64,000 bases of DNA. It comes from Bradyrhizobium diazoefficiens. Its GTDB lineage: Bacteria; Pseudomonadota; Alphaproteobacteria; Rhizobiales; Xanthobacteraceae. Where the stretch lies: the NCBI RefSeq assembly GCF_016616885.1, contig NZ_CP067102.1, forward strand, positions 2,446,501-2,510,500, read 5' to 3'. The position numbers and the translations under genes were made by a program. The notes below the pieces were generated by a model. The model did not search any database. It was given only the letters and a program-made list of their open reading frames with translations, and was not told the DNA's origin. Below, in pieces: positions 36,732 to 45,532 of this stretch. Positions within the stretch are counted from its first letter, which is position 1. Every line of letters starts with the position of its first letter.

Positions 36732-38240
36732 ATGCGGTTTACCTCCCTGGTCATCGAGCTCATTCGCGCCCGGCCGCGGCTGATCGTCTGGATTGCCGTG
36801 CTGCTTCAGGCCGCGATGTGGCTGCTGGTGGCGCTGCTGTTCTACCGCAGCCCGCCCGGCGGCCTCGCGACCCTGCTGGCCTTCGGCAGGGAATACCAGG
36901 TCGGCACTGATCTCGGCCCGCCTCTGTCGATCTGGCTCGCCGATATCGCCTACCGCGCCGTGGGCGGCCACATGTTCGGCGTCTACGTACTGGCCGAGCT
37001 CTGCGAGATCGCGACCTTCATCGCGCTCTATCATCTCGCCCGCGCCGTCGTCGGCACCCAGCAGGCGGTGCTCGCCGTGCTCCTGACCATGACGGTGCTG
37101 GCCTTCTCCTCGTCGGCGCTCGATTTCGGTCCGCTGGTGCTGGCGCGGCCGTTGTGGGCGCTGTTGCTGCTGCATTCCTGGCAGATCATCGGCCAGCGCC
37201 GCGGCAATGCCTGGTTCGCCTGGTCGATCGAAGCCGGCTTGCTGCTGTTGACCACGCCCGCCGCGATCTTCCTGCTCGCATTGCTCGTCATCTTCGCGCT
37301 CTCGACCGCCGGCGGCCGCCGGACGTTGCTTGCGCTCGATCCGCTGTTCGCGCTCGTCGTCGTCGCCGTGCTGGCGCTGCCCTATGCCGTCTGGCTGATG
37401 CGCGCCGAAACCCTTGTGCTGCCGGCCCTGCCGCAAATTGCCGACCTCAGCGCCCGCGCGCTGCACGCGGTCTGGCTGCTCGGCGGGCTCGTGCTCGGCG
37501 CGGTGGCCGTCCCTGTGCTGAGCTTCCTCAACACACCCGTGTTCGCCGGCAAGAGCGAGGAGGCGCCGATCATCTACCGGCCGCCGGTCGAGCCGCTTGC
37601 GCGCAGCTTCGTCTATTTCTTTGCGCTCGCGCCGGCGCTCGGTGCGGTCCTGATCTCCGGACTGTTCGGGCTCGATGCCGTCGTCGGTGGCGCCGGCGTG
37701 GTGCTGGTGATGTCGGGCCTTGCCATGGTCGTGGTGGCCGGCGATCTCATCGCCATGCGCCGCGCGCGCATGCTGCGCACGGTCTGGATCGCCGCCATCG
37801 TGGCGCCCGCCATTGGCGTCGTGCTGGCCGTGCTGTTCCTGCCCTGGAGCGGCACCGGCGAGATCGCGACATCGATGCCGGCGCGCGCGATCTCGGACTT
37901 TTTCGACGACAGCTTTGCCCGCCGCACCAACCATCGTCTGCGCGCGGTCGCAGGTGAAACCCAGCTTGCGAGCCTGATCACCCTGCACTCCGGCCGGCCG
38001 CATCTCTTCATCGACGCTTCGCCCGCCCGCACGCCGTGGATGTCACAGGCAAAATTCAGCGAGACCGGCGGCGTCGTGGTCTGGCGCGCCTCAGATACCG
38101 CCGGCACCCCGCCGCCCGAAATCCTGGCGCGCTTCCCCGGCATCGTGCCGGAAGTGCCGCGCGCCTTCGAATGGCTGGTCAATGGCCGTCAGGGATTGTT
38201 GCGCGTCGGCTGGGCCATCGTGCGGCCGAAGGGGTCGTGA
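36732..38240 (+). CDS. GT39-like membrane glycosyltransferase
   Basis: 502 residues from ATG 36732. About ten hydrophobic segments run from residue 6 (LVIELIRARPRLIVWIAVLL) to about 385. The first loop has GREYQVGTDLGPPLSIWLAD, with an Asp at the position where ArnT/PMT-type glycosyltransferases keep their catalytic Asp. The soluble C-terminal region of about 110 residues (SDFFDDSFARRTNHRLRAVA onward) would face the periplasm. It probably transfers a lipid-linked sugar to lipid or protein. Donor and acceptor are unknown. Confidence 0.8.
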   Translation: MRFTSLVIELIRARPRLIVWIAVLLQAAMWLLVALLFYRSPPGGLATLLAFGREYQVGTDLGPPLSIWLADIAYRAVGGHMFGVYVLAELCEIATFIALYHLARAVVGTQQAVLAVLLTMTVLAFSSSALDFGPLVLARPLWALLLLHSWQIIGQRRGNAWFAWSIEAGLLLLTTPAAIFLLALLVIFALSTAGGRRTLLALDPLFALVVVAVLALPYAVWLMRAETLVLPALPQIADLSARALHAVWLLGGLVLGAVAVPVLSFLNTPVFAGKSEEAPIIYRPPVEPLARSFVYFFALAPALGAVLISGLFGLDAVVGGAGVVLVMSGLAMVVVAGDLIAMRRARMLRTVWIAAIVAPAIGVVLAVLFLPWSGTGEIATSMPARAISDFFDDSFARRTNHRLRAVAGETQLASLITLHSGRPHLFIDASPARTPWMSQAKFSETGGVVVWRASDTAGTPPPEILARFPGIVPEVPRAFEWLVNGRQGLLRVGWAIVRPKGS

Positions 38241-38268
38241 GCTGCTCGCGGGAGGGAGCGTTCCCCCC

Positions 38269-39075
38269 TCACGCCCCCGCCAGCGCCTTCGCGATCGCGC
38301 GCAGATCCTGCCAGGCCAGGCGCTTGTAGGACGGCGAGCGCAAGAGATAGGCCGGGTGGAAGGTCGGCAGCGCGCGGATGGTGCGCCCGCCTGTGTCGTA
38401 GTCGAACCAGCGCCCACGGGTGCGCATGATGCCGTCGCGGGTCGACAGCAGCGTCTGCGTCGAGGGATTGCCGAGCGTCACCAGCACATCGGGGTTCACC
38501 AGCTCGATATGGCGTTGGATGAAGGGCAGGCAAATCTGCGTCTCCTGCGGCGTCGGCGTGCGGTTGCCGGGCGGCCGCCAGGGAATGACGTTGGTGATGT
38601 AGGCCGTGGTGCGGCTGAGGCCTATGGCGCCTATCATCAAATCGAGCAGCTTGCCGCTGCGTCCGACGAAGGGCAGCCCCTCGATGTCCTCGTCGCGGCC
38701 CGGCGCCTCGCCGACGAACATGATGCGCGCCTGCGGATTGCCGTCGGCGAACACCAGCTGCGTTGCGGTGTGTTTTAGCGCGCAGCCTTCGAAGTCTTGC
38801 ATCAGTTCGCGGAGCGCCTCCAGCGTCGGCGCTGTGCGCGCGGCCTCGCGCGCCGAGGCAATGGCGACGTCCGGCGCCGGTGCGGCCTCGCCGCGCAGCA
38901 CTGCAGGCGCGGCGACTGGTTGCGGTGTTTCGACCGGCGCCGCGCGCGGGGCCGGCGGCGGGGCGTCTAATTCCGCCAGGCGGTCGACCGGTTCCTCCGA
39001 GAGCGCGCAATCGACTCCAGCCTCCAGATAGAAGGCGAGAAGCTCTCGGACGGTGGGTGCGGGCTCGGGGATCAT
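38269..39075 (-). CDS. Family 4-like uracil-DNA glycosylase
   Basis: 268 residues. A low-complexity Pro/Ala tail (1-85) precedes the glycosylase domain. Motif A is GEAPGRDEDIEGLPFVGRSG (122-141), then NVIPWRPPGNRTPTPQETQI and motif B-like FHPAYLLRSPSYK (239-251). This is the family 4/SPO1-type layout for removing uracil from DNA. Of the four Fe-S cysteines usual in family 4, only Cys98 and Cys182 are present; the others are Lys101 and Trp166. The protein may therefore lack the cluster. Confidence 0.9.
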   Translation of the reverse strand: MIPEPAPTVRELLAFYLEAGVDCALSEEPVDRLAELDAPPPAPRAAPVETPQPVAAPAVLRGEAAPAPDVAIASAREAARTAPTLEALRELMQDFEGCALKHTATQLVFADGNPQARIMFVGEAPGRDEDIEGLPFVGRSGKLLDLMIGAIGLSRTTAYITNVIPWRPPGNRTPTPQETQICLPFIQRHIELVNPDVLVTLGNPSTQTLLSTRDGIMRTRGRWFDYDTGGRTIRALPTFHPAYLLRSPSYKRLAWQDLRAIAKALAGA

Positions 39076-39211
39076 TTGGAAAGTCAGACTATTAGTTCAT
39101 CTTAAGGCGCCTTGCATCCCAGCGGAACGCATTTCCGTGGTTGTCCTACCCGGAAAAATCGGAAACAAGAGGGCGCAAATGACGAGGAACCGTCTCAAGG
39201 GCTGAGATCAG

Positions 39212-40873
39212 ATGAGCACCGAAGAACTTCCCCCGCGCGAATCCATGGAATTCGACGTCGTCATCGTCGGCGCCGGCCCCTCGGGCCTGGCCGCGGCGAT
39301 CCGGCTGAAGCAGATCAATGCCGATCTCAACGTCGTCGTGGTGGAGAAGGGCTCCGAGGTCGGTGCGCACATTCTCTCCGGCGCCGTGATCGATCCGGCC
39401 GGGCTCGACAAGCTGATCCCGGACTGGCGCGAAGATTCCGATTGCCCGTTGAAGACTGAGGTCAAGGATGACCGCTTCTACTGGATGACGACCGGCAGCG
39501 CGATCAAGCTGCCGAACTTCATCATGCCGCCGCTGATGGACAACCATCACTGCTATATCGGCTCGCTCGGGAACGTCTGCCGCTGGCTGGCGCGCAAGGC
39601 TGAGGCGCTCGGCGTCGAGATCTATCCGGGCTTTGCCGCCACCGAAGTGCTCTTTGACGAGCAAGGCGCGGTGAAGGGCATCGCCACCGGCGACATGGGC
39701 GTCGGTCGCGACGGCAAGCCGAAGGACTCCTTCACCCGTGGCATGGAGTTGCTCGGCAAGTACACGCTGTTCGCCGAGGGCGCACGCGGCAGCCTGACCA
39801 AGCAGCTCATCAACAAATTCGCGCTCGATGCCAAAAGCGAGCCGGCGAAGTTCGGCATCGGCCTCAAGGAAGTCTGGCAGATCGATCCCGCCAAGCACCA
39901 GAAGGGCATGATCCAGCATTCGTTCGGCTGGCCGCTCGACCTGAAGACCGGCGGTGGTTCGTTCCTCTATCATTACGACGACAATCTCGTCGCCGTCGGC
40001 TTCGTCGTGCATTTGAACTACGACGATCCGTATCTGTCGCCGTTCGACGAATTCCAGCGCTTCAAGACCCATCCGTCGATCCGCGGCACCTTCGAAGGTG
40101 CCAAGCGGTTGGCTTACGGCGCGCGCGCCATCACCGAAGGCGGCTACCAGTCGGTGCCGAAGCTGACTTTCCCCGGGGGCGCGCTGGTCGGTTGTGCGGC
40201 CGGCTTCGTCAACGTGCCGCGTATCAAGGGCGTCCACAATGCGATGGGCACCGGCATGTTGGCTGCCGAGCATGTCGCCGCCGCGCTCGCGGCCGATCGG
40301 GCCAATGACGAGATCATCGACTACGAGAACGCCTGGCGTTCGTCATCGGTCGGCAAGGATCTGTTCCTGGTCCGAAACGTCAAGCCGCTGTGGTCGAAGT
40401 TCGGCACCCTGCTCGGCGTCGCGCTCGGCGGCTTCGACATGTGGTTCAACACGCTGTTCGGCGCCTCGCTGTTCGGCACGCAGTCGCATGCCAAGCCCGA
40501 CCGCGCCACGCTCGATCCGGCCAAGCAACACGCGCCGAAGAACTATCCGAAGCCGGACGGCAAGATCACCTTCGACAAGCTGTCCTCGGTGTTCCTGTCC
40601 AACACCAACCATGAGGAGGACCAGCCGGTCCATCTCAGGGTGGCCGACATGAACCTCCAGAAGATGTCCGAGCATGACGTCTTCGCCGGGCCGTCGAATC
40701 GCTATTGTCCGGCCGGCGTGTATGAGTGGGTCGAGGAGGGCGGCAGCCCGCGCTACCAGATCAACGCCCAGAACTGCGTCCACTGCAAAACCTGCGACGT
40801 GAAGGACCCCAACGGCAACATCACCTGGGTTCCTCCGGAAGGCGGCGGCGGCCCGAACTACGAGGCGATGTAA
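39212..40873 (+). CDS. Electron transfer flavoprotein-ubiquinone oxidoreductase
   Basis: 553 residues. The FAD-binding start is FDVVIVGAGPSGLAAAIRLK, with the ubiquinone-interacting membrane-surface helix in the middle. The C-terminal [4Fe-4S] domain contains CPAGVYEWVEEGGSPRYQIN and NCVHCKTCDVKDPNGNITWV. It passes electrons from ETF (fatty acid and amino acid oxidation) to the quinone pool at the inner membrane. ETF genes themselves are not in the window. It is divergent from the uracil glycosylase gene, and a hairpin follows at 40928-40950. Confidence 0.97.
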   Translation: MSTEELPPRESMEFDVVIVGAGPSGLAAAIRLKQINADLNVVVVEKGSEVGAHILSGAVIDPAGLDKLIPDWREDSDCPLKTEVKDDRFYWMTTGSAIKLPNFIMPPLMDNHHCYIGSLGNVCRWLARKAEALGVEIYPGFAATEVLFDEQGAVKGIATGDMGVGRDGKPKDSFTRGMELLGKYTLFAEGARGSLTKQLINKFALDAKSEPAKFGIGLKEVWQIDPAKHQKGMIQHSFGWPLDLKTGGGSFLYHYDDNLVAVGFVVHLNYDDPYLSPFDEFQRFKTHPSIRGTFEGAKRLAYGARAITEGGYQSVPKLTFPGGALVGCAAGFVNVPRIKGVHNAMGTGMLAAEHVAAALAADRANDEIIDYENAWRSSSVGKDLFLVRNVKPLWSKFGTLLGVALGGFDMWFNTLFGASLFGTQSHAKPDRATLDPAKQHAPKNYPKPDGKITFDKLSSVFLSNTNHEEDQPVHLRVADMNLQKMSEHDVFAGPSNRYCPAGVYEWVEEGGSPRYQINAQNCVHCKTCDVKDPNGNITWVPPEGGGGPNYEAM

Positions 40874-40927
40874 CGGCGCGCTGGGTCACAAAGCGTGATC
40901 TGGCGCACGTTCGCGTGAGGATCCGGC

Positions 40928-40950
40928 CGTGGCCGCCCGCCGCGGCCACG
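40928..40950 (+). terminator. GC hairpin after ETF-QO gene
   Basis: CGTGGCCGC and GCGGCCACG form a perfect 9-bp stem with a 5-base loop, 55 bases after the ETF-QO stop. No T-run follows, so termination strength is uncertain. The rest of the 285-base gap 40874-41158 shows no gene I trust. Confidence 0.5.
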
Positions 40951-41158
40951 ATAAGGCCATAGTAGCAGCGTCTTGGGGCGCTGACTGCCGATTTGGGGCG
41001 TGCGGAGGGGACCGCGCGGTGCGAATCCTTGCGGTCAAGCGCCAAAAGCGGCATTGTCCCGACCCGACGGTTCCGGGTCCCGATGTCGCCGGCCGCGTTC
41101 GCGTGCGAGACGGCCTTTTGCTCCAAACCCAGGCACTACCAACTCAAGGCGAGCCCTG

Positions 41159-42955
41159 ATGTTTTCAAATCGTTTCAACCGCTGGACTGCTGCTGCCATC
41201 GCCCTTGCCGGCTCCGCGATCGTGGCGGTCCCTGGCGCGGTGCTGGCGCAGACGCCGGATCATCCGGCCGATACGGCCGCGCAGTTTCCGACCCGAAACG
41301 ATCTGAAGGCACTCACCACCGCCGGCAGCTATCTCGCCGCCCGCCACGCCAGCGTCGAGCGCGACGCGACCTCGGCCGCCGCCTTCTACCGCTCCGCGCT
41401 GCGGACCGACCCCAAGAACAACGAGCTGCTCGACCGCGCCTTCATCTCCTCGGTCGGCGATGGCGACATCGAGGAAGCGGTCAAGCTCGCCGAACGCATC
41501 CTCGCCATCGACAAGACCAATCGCGTCGCGCGCCTCGTGGTCGGCGTGCATGATCTCAAGCTGAAAAAATATCCGAGCGCGCAGAGCAACATCAACCAGT
41601 CGATTCGCGGGCCGATCACCGATCTCGTCGCGACGCTGCTGTCCGGCTGGGCCGCCTACGGTGCGGGTGATGCCAAGGGCGCGGTCGCGACCATCGACAA
41701 GCTGGCGGGCCCGGAATGGTATCCGCTGTTCAAGGACCTGCACGCCGGCATGATCCTCGAGAACGCCGGCAAGGAGAAGGATGCGGGCACCCGCTTCGAG
41801 CGCGCCTACAAGCTCGACGATTCCATGCTGCGCGTCAGCGAGGCCTATGCGCGCTGGCTGTCGCGCAACAAGGACGCCGCCTCGGCGACCGCGATCTATG
41901 AGGCCTTCGACAAGAAGCTCGCCCGCCATCCGCTGATCGTGGAAGGGCTGCGTGAGACCAAGGCCGGCAAGAAGATGCCGTCGCTGGTCGATTCCGCGCA
42001 GGCCGGTGCGGCCGAGGCGCTCTACGGCATCGGCGCCACCCTGACCCGCCGCGGCGGTGAGGATCTCGCGCTGGTCTATCTCCAACTCGCGCTCTATCTC
42101 CAGCCCACGCATCCGCTGGCCTTGCTTTCGCTCGCCGACCTCTATGAATCGGTGAAGCGGCCGCAGATGGCGATCAAGATCTATGAGCGCGTGCCGTCGT
42201 CCTCGCCCCTGAAGCGCAACGCGCAGATCCAGCTCGCTATTGACCTTGATTCCGCCGACCGCACCGACGAGGCGATCAAGATCCTCAAGGGCGTGACCGC
42301 CGAGGACTCCAAGGATCTCGAAGCCATCATGGCACTTGGCAATCTCGAGCGCGGCCGCAAGAAGTTCGGCGACTGCGGCGCGACCTATTCGCGGGGCATC
42401 GACGTGCTGCCGGCCGGCAACGACAAGGCCAACAGCGTCTGGTACTACTACCGCGGCATCTGCGAGGAGCGCACCAAAGAGTGGGGCAAGGCCGAAGCCG
42501 ACATGAAGAAGGCGCTCGAGCTGCAGCCCGACCAGCCGCATGTCCTCAACTATCTCGGCTATTCCTGGATCGACCAGGGCGTGAACCTCGACGAAGGCAT
42601 GAAGATGATCAAGCGTGCCGTCGAGCAGCGGCCCGACGACGGCTACATCGTCGATTCCCTCGGCTGGGCCTATTACCGCATCGGCAATTACGAAGAGGCG
42701 GTGAAGAACCTCGAGCGCGCGATCGACCTCAAGCCTGAGGATCCCACCATTAACGACCATCTCGGCGACGCCTACTGGCGCGTCGGCCGCACGCTGGAGG
42801 CAAAATTCCAGTGGGCGCATGCGCGCGATCTCAAGCCCGAGCCGGACGATCTGCCGAAGATAGAGGCCAAGATCGCCAACGGCATGACCGATGACAATTC
42901 GAACTCTTCGGCCGCGCAGGCGGACAAGAAGAAGGACGACGGCAAGGGCGGTTGA
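41159..42955 (+). CDS. Exported TPR-repeat protein
   Basis: 598 residues from ATG 41159. The signal peptide is MFSNRFNRWTAAAIALAGSA with a likely cleavage after VLAQ near residues 30-33. Many tetratricopeptide repeats follow, for example ATSAAAFYRSALRTDPKNNE and VWYYYRGICEERTKEWGKAE near the N- and C-terminal ends, and the best matches are in the last 150 residues. The C-terminus is Lys/Asp-rich. It is a periplasmic or outer-membrane-associated scaffold of unknown partner. The stop overlaps the open frame of ispE, and the two genes may be translationally coupled. Confidence 0.88.
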   Translation: MFSNRFNRWTAAAIALAGSAIVAVPGAVLAQTPDHPADTAAQFPTRNDLKALTTAGSYLAARHASVERDATSAAAFYRSALRTDPKNNELLDRAFISSVGDGDIEEAVKLAERILAIDKTNRVARLVVGVHDLKLKKYPSAQSNINQSIRGPITDLVATLLSGWAAYGAGDAKGAVATIDKLAGPEWYPLFKDLHAGMILENAGKEKDAGTRFERAYKLDDSMLRVSEAYARWLSRNKDAASATAIYEAFDKKLARHPLIVEGLRETKAGKKMPSLVDSAQAGAAEALYGIGATLTRRGGEDLALVYLQLALYLQPTHPLALLSLADLYESVKRPQMAIKIYERVPSSSPLKRNAQIQLAIDLDSADRTDEAIKILKGVTAEDSKDLEAIMALGNLERGRKKFGDCGATYSRGIDVLPAGNDKANSVWYYYRGICEERTKEWGKAEADMKKALELQPDQPHVLNYLGYSWIDQGVNLDEGMKMIKRAVEQRPDDGYIVDSLGWAYYRIGNYEEAVKNLERAIDLKPEDPTINDHLGDAYWRVGRTLEAKFQWAHARDLKPEPDDLPKIEAKIANGMTDDNSNSSAAQADKKKDDGKGG

Positions 42956-42981
42956 TCCGAGTCACTGGGGGCATATCGCCG

Positions 42982-43866
42982 ATGCCGGCGTTGGTTGAAG
43001 AAGGGCGCGCGAAGGTCAATCTGAGCCTTCGCGTGGTCGGCCGTCGCGCCGACGGCTATCATGATCTCGAAAGCGTGGTGGCGTTTGCCGATTGTGCTGA
43101 TCGGCTCACGCTGGAACCGGGTGGCGAGCTCAGGCTTGCGACCACGGGGCCGCTTGCCGCGGCCTGCGGCGAGACATCGGACAATCTCGTGTTCAAGGCC
43201 GCAAAATTGTTGGCCGACGCGGTGCCGAATTTGAAGCTCGGCGCCTTCGCGCTCGACAAGGTCTTGCCGGTCGCAGCCGGTATCGGCGGCGGTTCGGCCG
43301 ATGCCGCGGCGGCGCTGCGTCTTCTCGCGGGCCTCAACAATTTGTCGCTCGATGATCCCCGGCTCCAGGAGGTCGCGCTCGCGACCGGCGCCGACGTGCC
43401 GGTGTGCCTGTTCTCGCGCGCCTGCGACATGACCGGCGTTGGCGAGCAGTTGCTGCCGCTGGCGTTGCCAAGCATGCCCTGCGTGATGGTCAATCCACGC
43501 GTGCCGGTTGCGACCAAGGACGTGTTCAGGGAGTTGGGCCTGCGCAACGGCGAATTGCTGGTCGGCGCGACCGATGTGCTTGAAGCACCGGCCTGGCCGG
43601 AGCAGGGCGCGTCGATTGCCGATTGGGTCGATGTTCTCGAAACCGTCGCCAATGATCTCGAAGCCCCTGCGCTGCGCATCGAGCCTGTCATCGGTGACGT
43701 GCTGGAGGTCTTGCGTAACTCTGCCGGTGTCAAGCTGGCGCGGATGTCCGGCTCGGGCGCGACGTGCTTTGCGATCTATGGCGCGGCCGCGGAGGCGCAC
43801 GCTGCCGCGGAGAATATCCGCAGGGATCATCCCGGCTGGTGGGTGCATGCGGGGACGTTGAGCTAG
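42982..43866 (+). CDS. ispE: 4-diphosphocytidyl-2-C-methyl-D-erythritol kinase
   Basis: 294 residues from ATG 42982; a TTG at 42952 overlapping the TPR stop is a possible alternative. GHMP kinase features are EGRAKVNLSLRVVGRRADGY at the start, the ATP loop PVAAGIGGGSADAAAALRLL and KLARMSGSGATCFAIYG near the end. It phosphorylates the 2-hydroxyl of CDP-methylerythritol in the MEP pathway to isoprenoids. The stop is followed after 7 bases by a family A palindromic repeat. Confidence 0.95.
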   Translation: MPALVEEGRAKVNLSLRVVGRRADGYHDLESVVAFADCADRLTLEPGGELRLATTGPLAAACGETSDNLVFKAAKLLADAVPNLKLGAFALDKVLPVAAGIGGGSADAAAALRLLAGLNNLSLDDPRLQEVALATGADVPVCLFSRACDMTGVGEQLLPLALPSMPCVMVNPRVPVATKDVFRELGLRNGELLVGATDVLEAPAWPEQGASIADWVDVLETVANDLEAPALRIEPVIGDVLEVLRNSAGVKLARMSGSGATCFAIYGAAAEAHAAAENIRRDHPGWWVHAGTLS

Positions 43867-43873
43867 GCCTATT

Positions 43874-43953
43874 CGTCATTGCGAGCGCAGCGAAGCAATC
43901 CAGAATCCCTCCGCGTTGGCAGTCTGGATTGCTTCGCTCCGCTCGCAATGACG
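43874..43953. repeat. Palindromic intergenic repeat, family A copy 2
   Basis: It has the same CGTCATTGCGAG / CTCGCAATGACG ends and GCAATCCAG / CTGGATTGC inner arms as the copy at 2472-2544. It lies between the convergent ispE and hydrolase genes. Confidence 0.85.
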
Positions 43954-43975
43954 AGGATAAAGCCGAGCCGTGCGG

Positions 43976-44851
43976 CTAACCCGCGCCATCCTCTGCAAGC
44001 CCCAGAAATTGCCGGATCTCACCCAGCACCTCCTCCGGCTTGTCATGCTGCAGCCAGTGCCCGGCACCGGCGATGGTCTCGATGCGCGCCTCTCGGAAAT
44101 AGCGCTCCAGTCCCGCCGACCGAGCGCCGGCAAGAAAGCTTTCGCCGGCATTGAGCAGCAGCGTCGGGCAAGCGATGCGCGACCATAGCGCGACGTGGTC
44201 GTCCGGCCAGAGCCGGTGCGGCGCGGAGGCGCGCTGATAGGGATCGAACTTCCAGCTGTAGGTGCCATCCTCGTTCCGGCGCGCGCCGTGCGTGGCAAGG
44301 TGCAGCGCGAGATCGCGGGCGAGGCGCTTGTTGTGAAGCACCATCTGCGCGGCCGCGTCCTCGAGGGTCGCATAGCGGCGCGGCGTGCGGTCGTGCAATC
44401 TGTCGAGCTGTGCGACCCATTTGCTGATGCGCTCATGCGTCGGCGGTTTTGGTGAATCCGGCAACATTGTCACACCGTCGAGCACGATGAGCTTGGAAAC
44501 CAGCTCGGGGAACGATCCTGAAAAGATCAGGCTCACCATTCCGCCCATCGAATGGCCGATGAGCGTCACTTGAGGCGCTGCGATGCTGCGGACGAGCTGG
44601 GCGAGATCGTAGACATATTCCGTCAGCGCGTAGCTGCCGCCCCTGGTCCAGTCGGAATCGCCATGGCCACGCAGATCGGGCGCGATCACATGGAAGTGCG
44701 GCTGCAACGAGCGGGCGATGGCATCCCAGCTCCGGCAATGATCGCGGCCGCCATGGACCAGGATGAGAGGCGGCGCGTCCTCGTTGCCCCAATCGGCATA
44801 GTGCAGCCGCAGGCCATGGGACTCGTAGTGGCGACTTTGCGGGGCGAGCAT
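43976..44851 (-). CDS. Alpha/beta hydrolase
   Basis: 291 residues. The oxyanion segment ILVHGGRDHCRSWDAI precedes APDLRGHGDSDWTRGG. The nucleophile elbow is LIGHSMGGMVSLIF, with the catalytic Ser in GHSMG. The His is probably in AGAGHWLQHDKPEEV near residue 270. It is a soluble esterase, lipase or related hydrolase; the substrate is unknown. It is the last gene of the hxlR-fabF-lysE-hydrolase series and starts 5 bases after lysE. Confidence 0.9.
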   Translation of the reverse strand: MLAPQSRHYESHGLRLHYADWGNEDAPPLILVHGGRDHCRSWDAIARSLQPHFHVIAPDLRGHGDSDWTRGGSYALTEYVYDLAQLVRSIAAPQVTLIGHSMGGMVSLIFSGSFPELVSKLIVLDGVTMLPDSPKPPTHERISKWVAQLDRLHDRTPRRYATLEDAAAQMVLHNKRLARDLALHLATHGARRNEDGTYSWKFDPYQRASAPHRLWPDDHVALWSRIACPTLLLNAGESFLAGARSAGLERYFREARIETIAGAGHWLQHDKPEEVLGEIRQFLGLAEDGAG

Positions 44852-44856
44852 CGTGG

Positions 44857-45489
44857 CTACCCGTTCACCGGTCGCCGCGCCAGCGCGAGCGACAGGCCGA
44901 GACCGGCGATGAAGACGCCGGAGCCTTGGGTGAGGCGACGCATCAGTTGCGGGCGCCCGATGAGCTGCGTGCGTGTCGCGGACGCCATCAGCACCACCAC
45001 GACATCGGCCAGCGTGTTCAGCGTTACCGAAATGGCGCCGAGCACGATGAATTGCAGCGTGGGGCTCGCTCCCGTGGGATCGAGAAATTGTGGAATGAAG
45101 GCGAGGAAGAACGCCGCGGTCTTCGGGTTCAGCGCCTCGACCAGCATGCCGTCACGGAACGCGCGCTTGTCGCCGACGGGCTCGCTCTTGAGCGACAGGG
45201 TTCGGCCGGCGCTGCGAAAGGTCTTGATGCCGAGCCAGACCAGATAGAGCGCGCCGATGAACTTCACGACGGCGAACAATTCGGCGCTGGCGAGGATGAT
45301 CGCGGAGATGCCGAGACTGCCCGCGACCACATGAACCAGTCCGCCCAGCGCCGTACCGGCGGTCGAGGCAAAGCCGCTGGCGCGCCCTTCCGACAAGGTT
45401 CGCGCCGCGACATAGAAGATGCCGGGGCCGGGAATGGCGGCGATGACAAGAGCGGCGGCGAGGAACAGCCAGAAATTCGTGTCGGTCAT
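44857..45489 (-). CDS. LysE/RhtB family exporter
   Basis: 210 residues from ATG 45489, with AGCAGG close upstream. Six hydrophobic segments are visible. The family signature is in the first: FWLFLAAALVIAAIPGPGIF, YVAARTLSEGRASGFASTAG. It is an inner-membrane exporter of amino acids or related small molecules such as homoserine lactones; the substrate cannot be inferred. It lies within the hxlR-fabF operon, 43 bases after fabF and 5 bases before the hydrolase. Confidence 0.9.
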   Translation of the reverse strand: MTDTNFWLFLAAALVIAAIPGPGIFYVAARTLSEGRASGFASTAGTALGGLVHVVAGSLGISAIILASAELFAVVKFIGALYLVWLGIKTFRSAGRTLSLKSEPVGDKRAFRDGMLVEALNPKTAAFFLAFIPQFLDPTGASPTLQFIVLGAISVTLNTLADVVVVLMASATRTQLIGRPQLMRRLTQGSGVFIAGLGLSLALARRPVNG

Positions 45490-45532
45490 CCTGCTTTGGT
45501 AACGATGCCCGGCGTGATTGCAAGTCCTCTCG

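Noticed and set aside
36630..38003. 457-codon open frame opposite the GT39-like gene
   Set aside because: Translation is dominated by Gln/Arg/His/Asp as expected for the reverse complement of a Leu/Ala-rich membrane protein.
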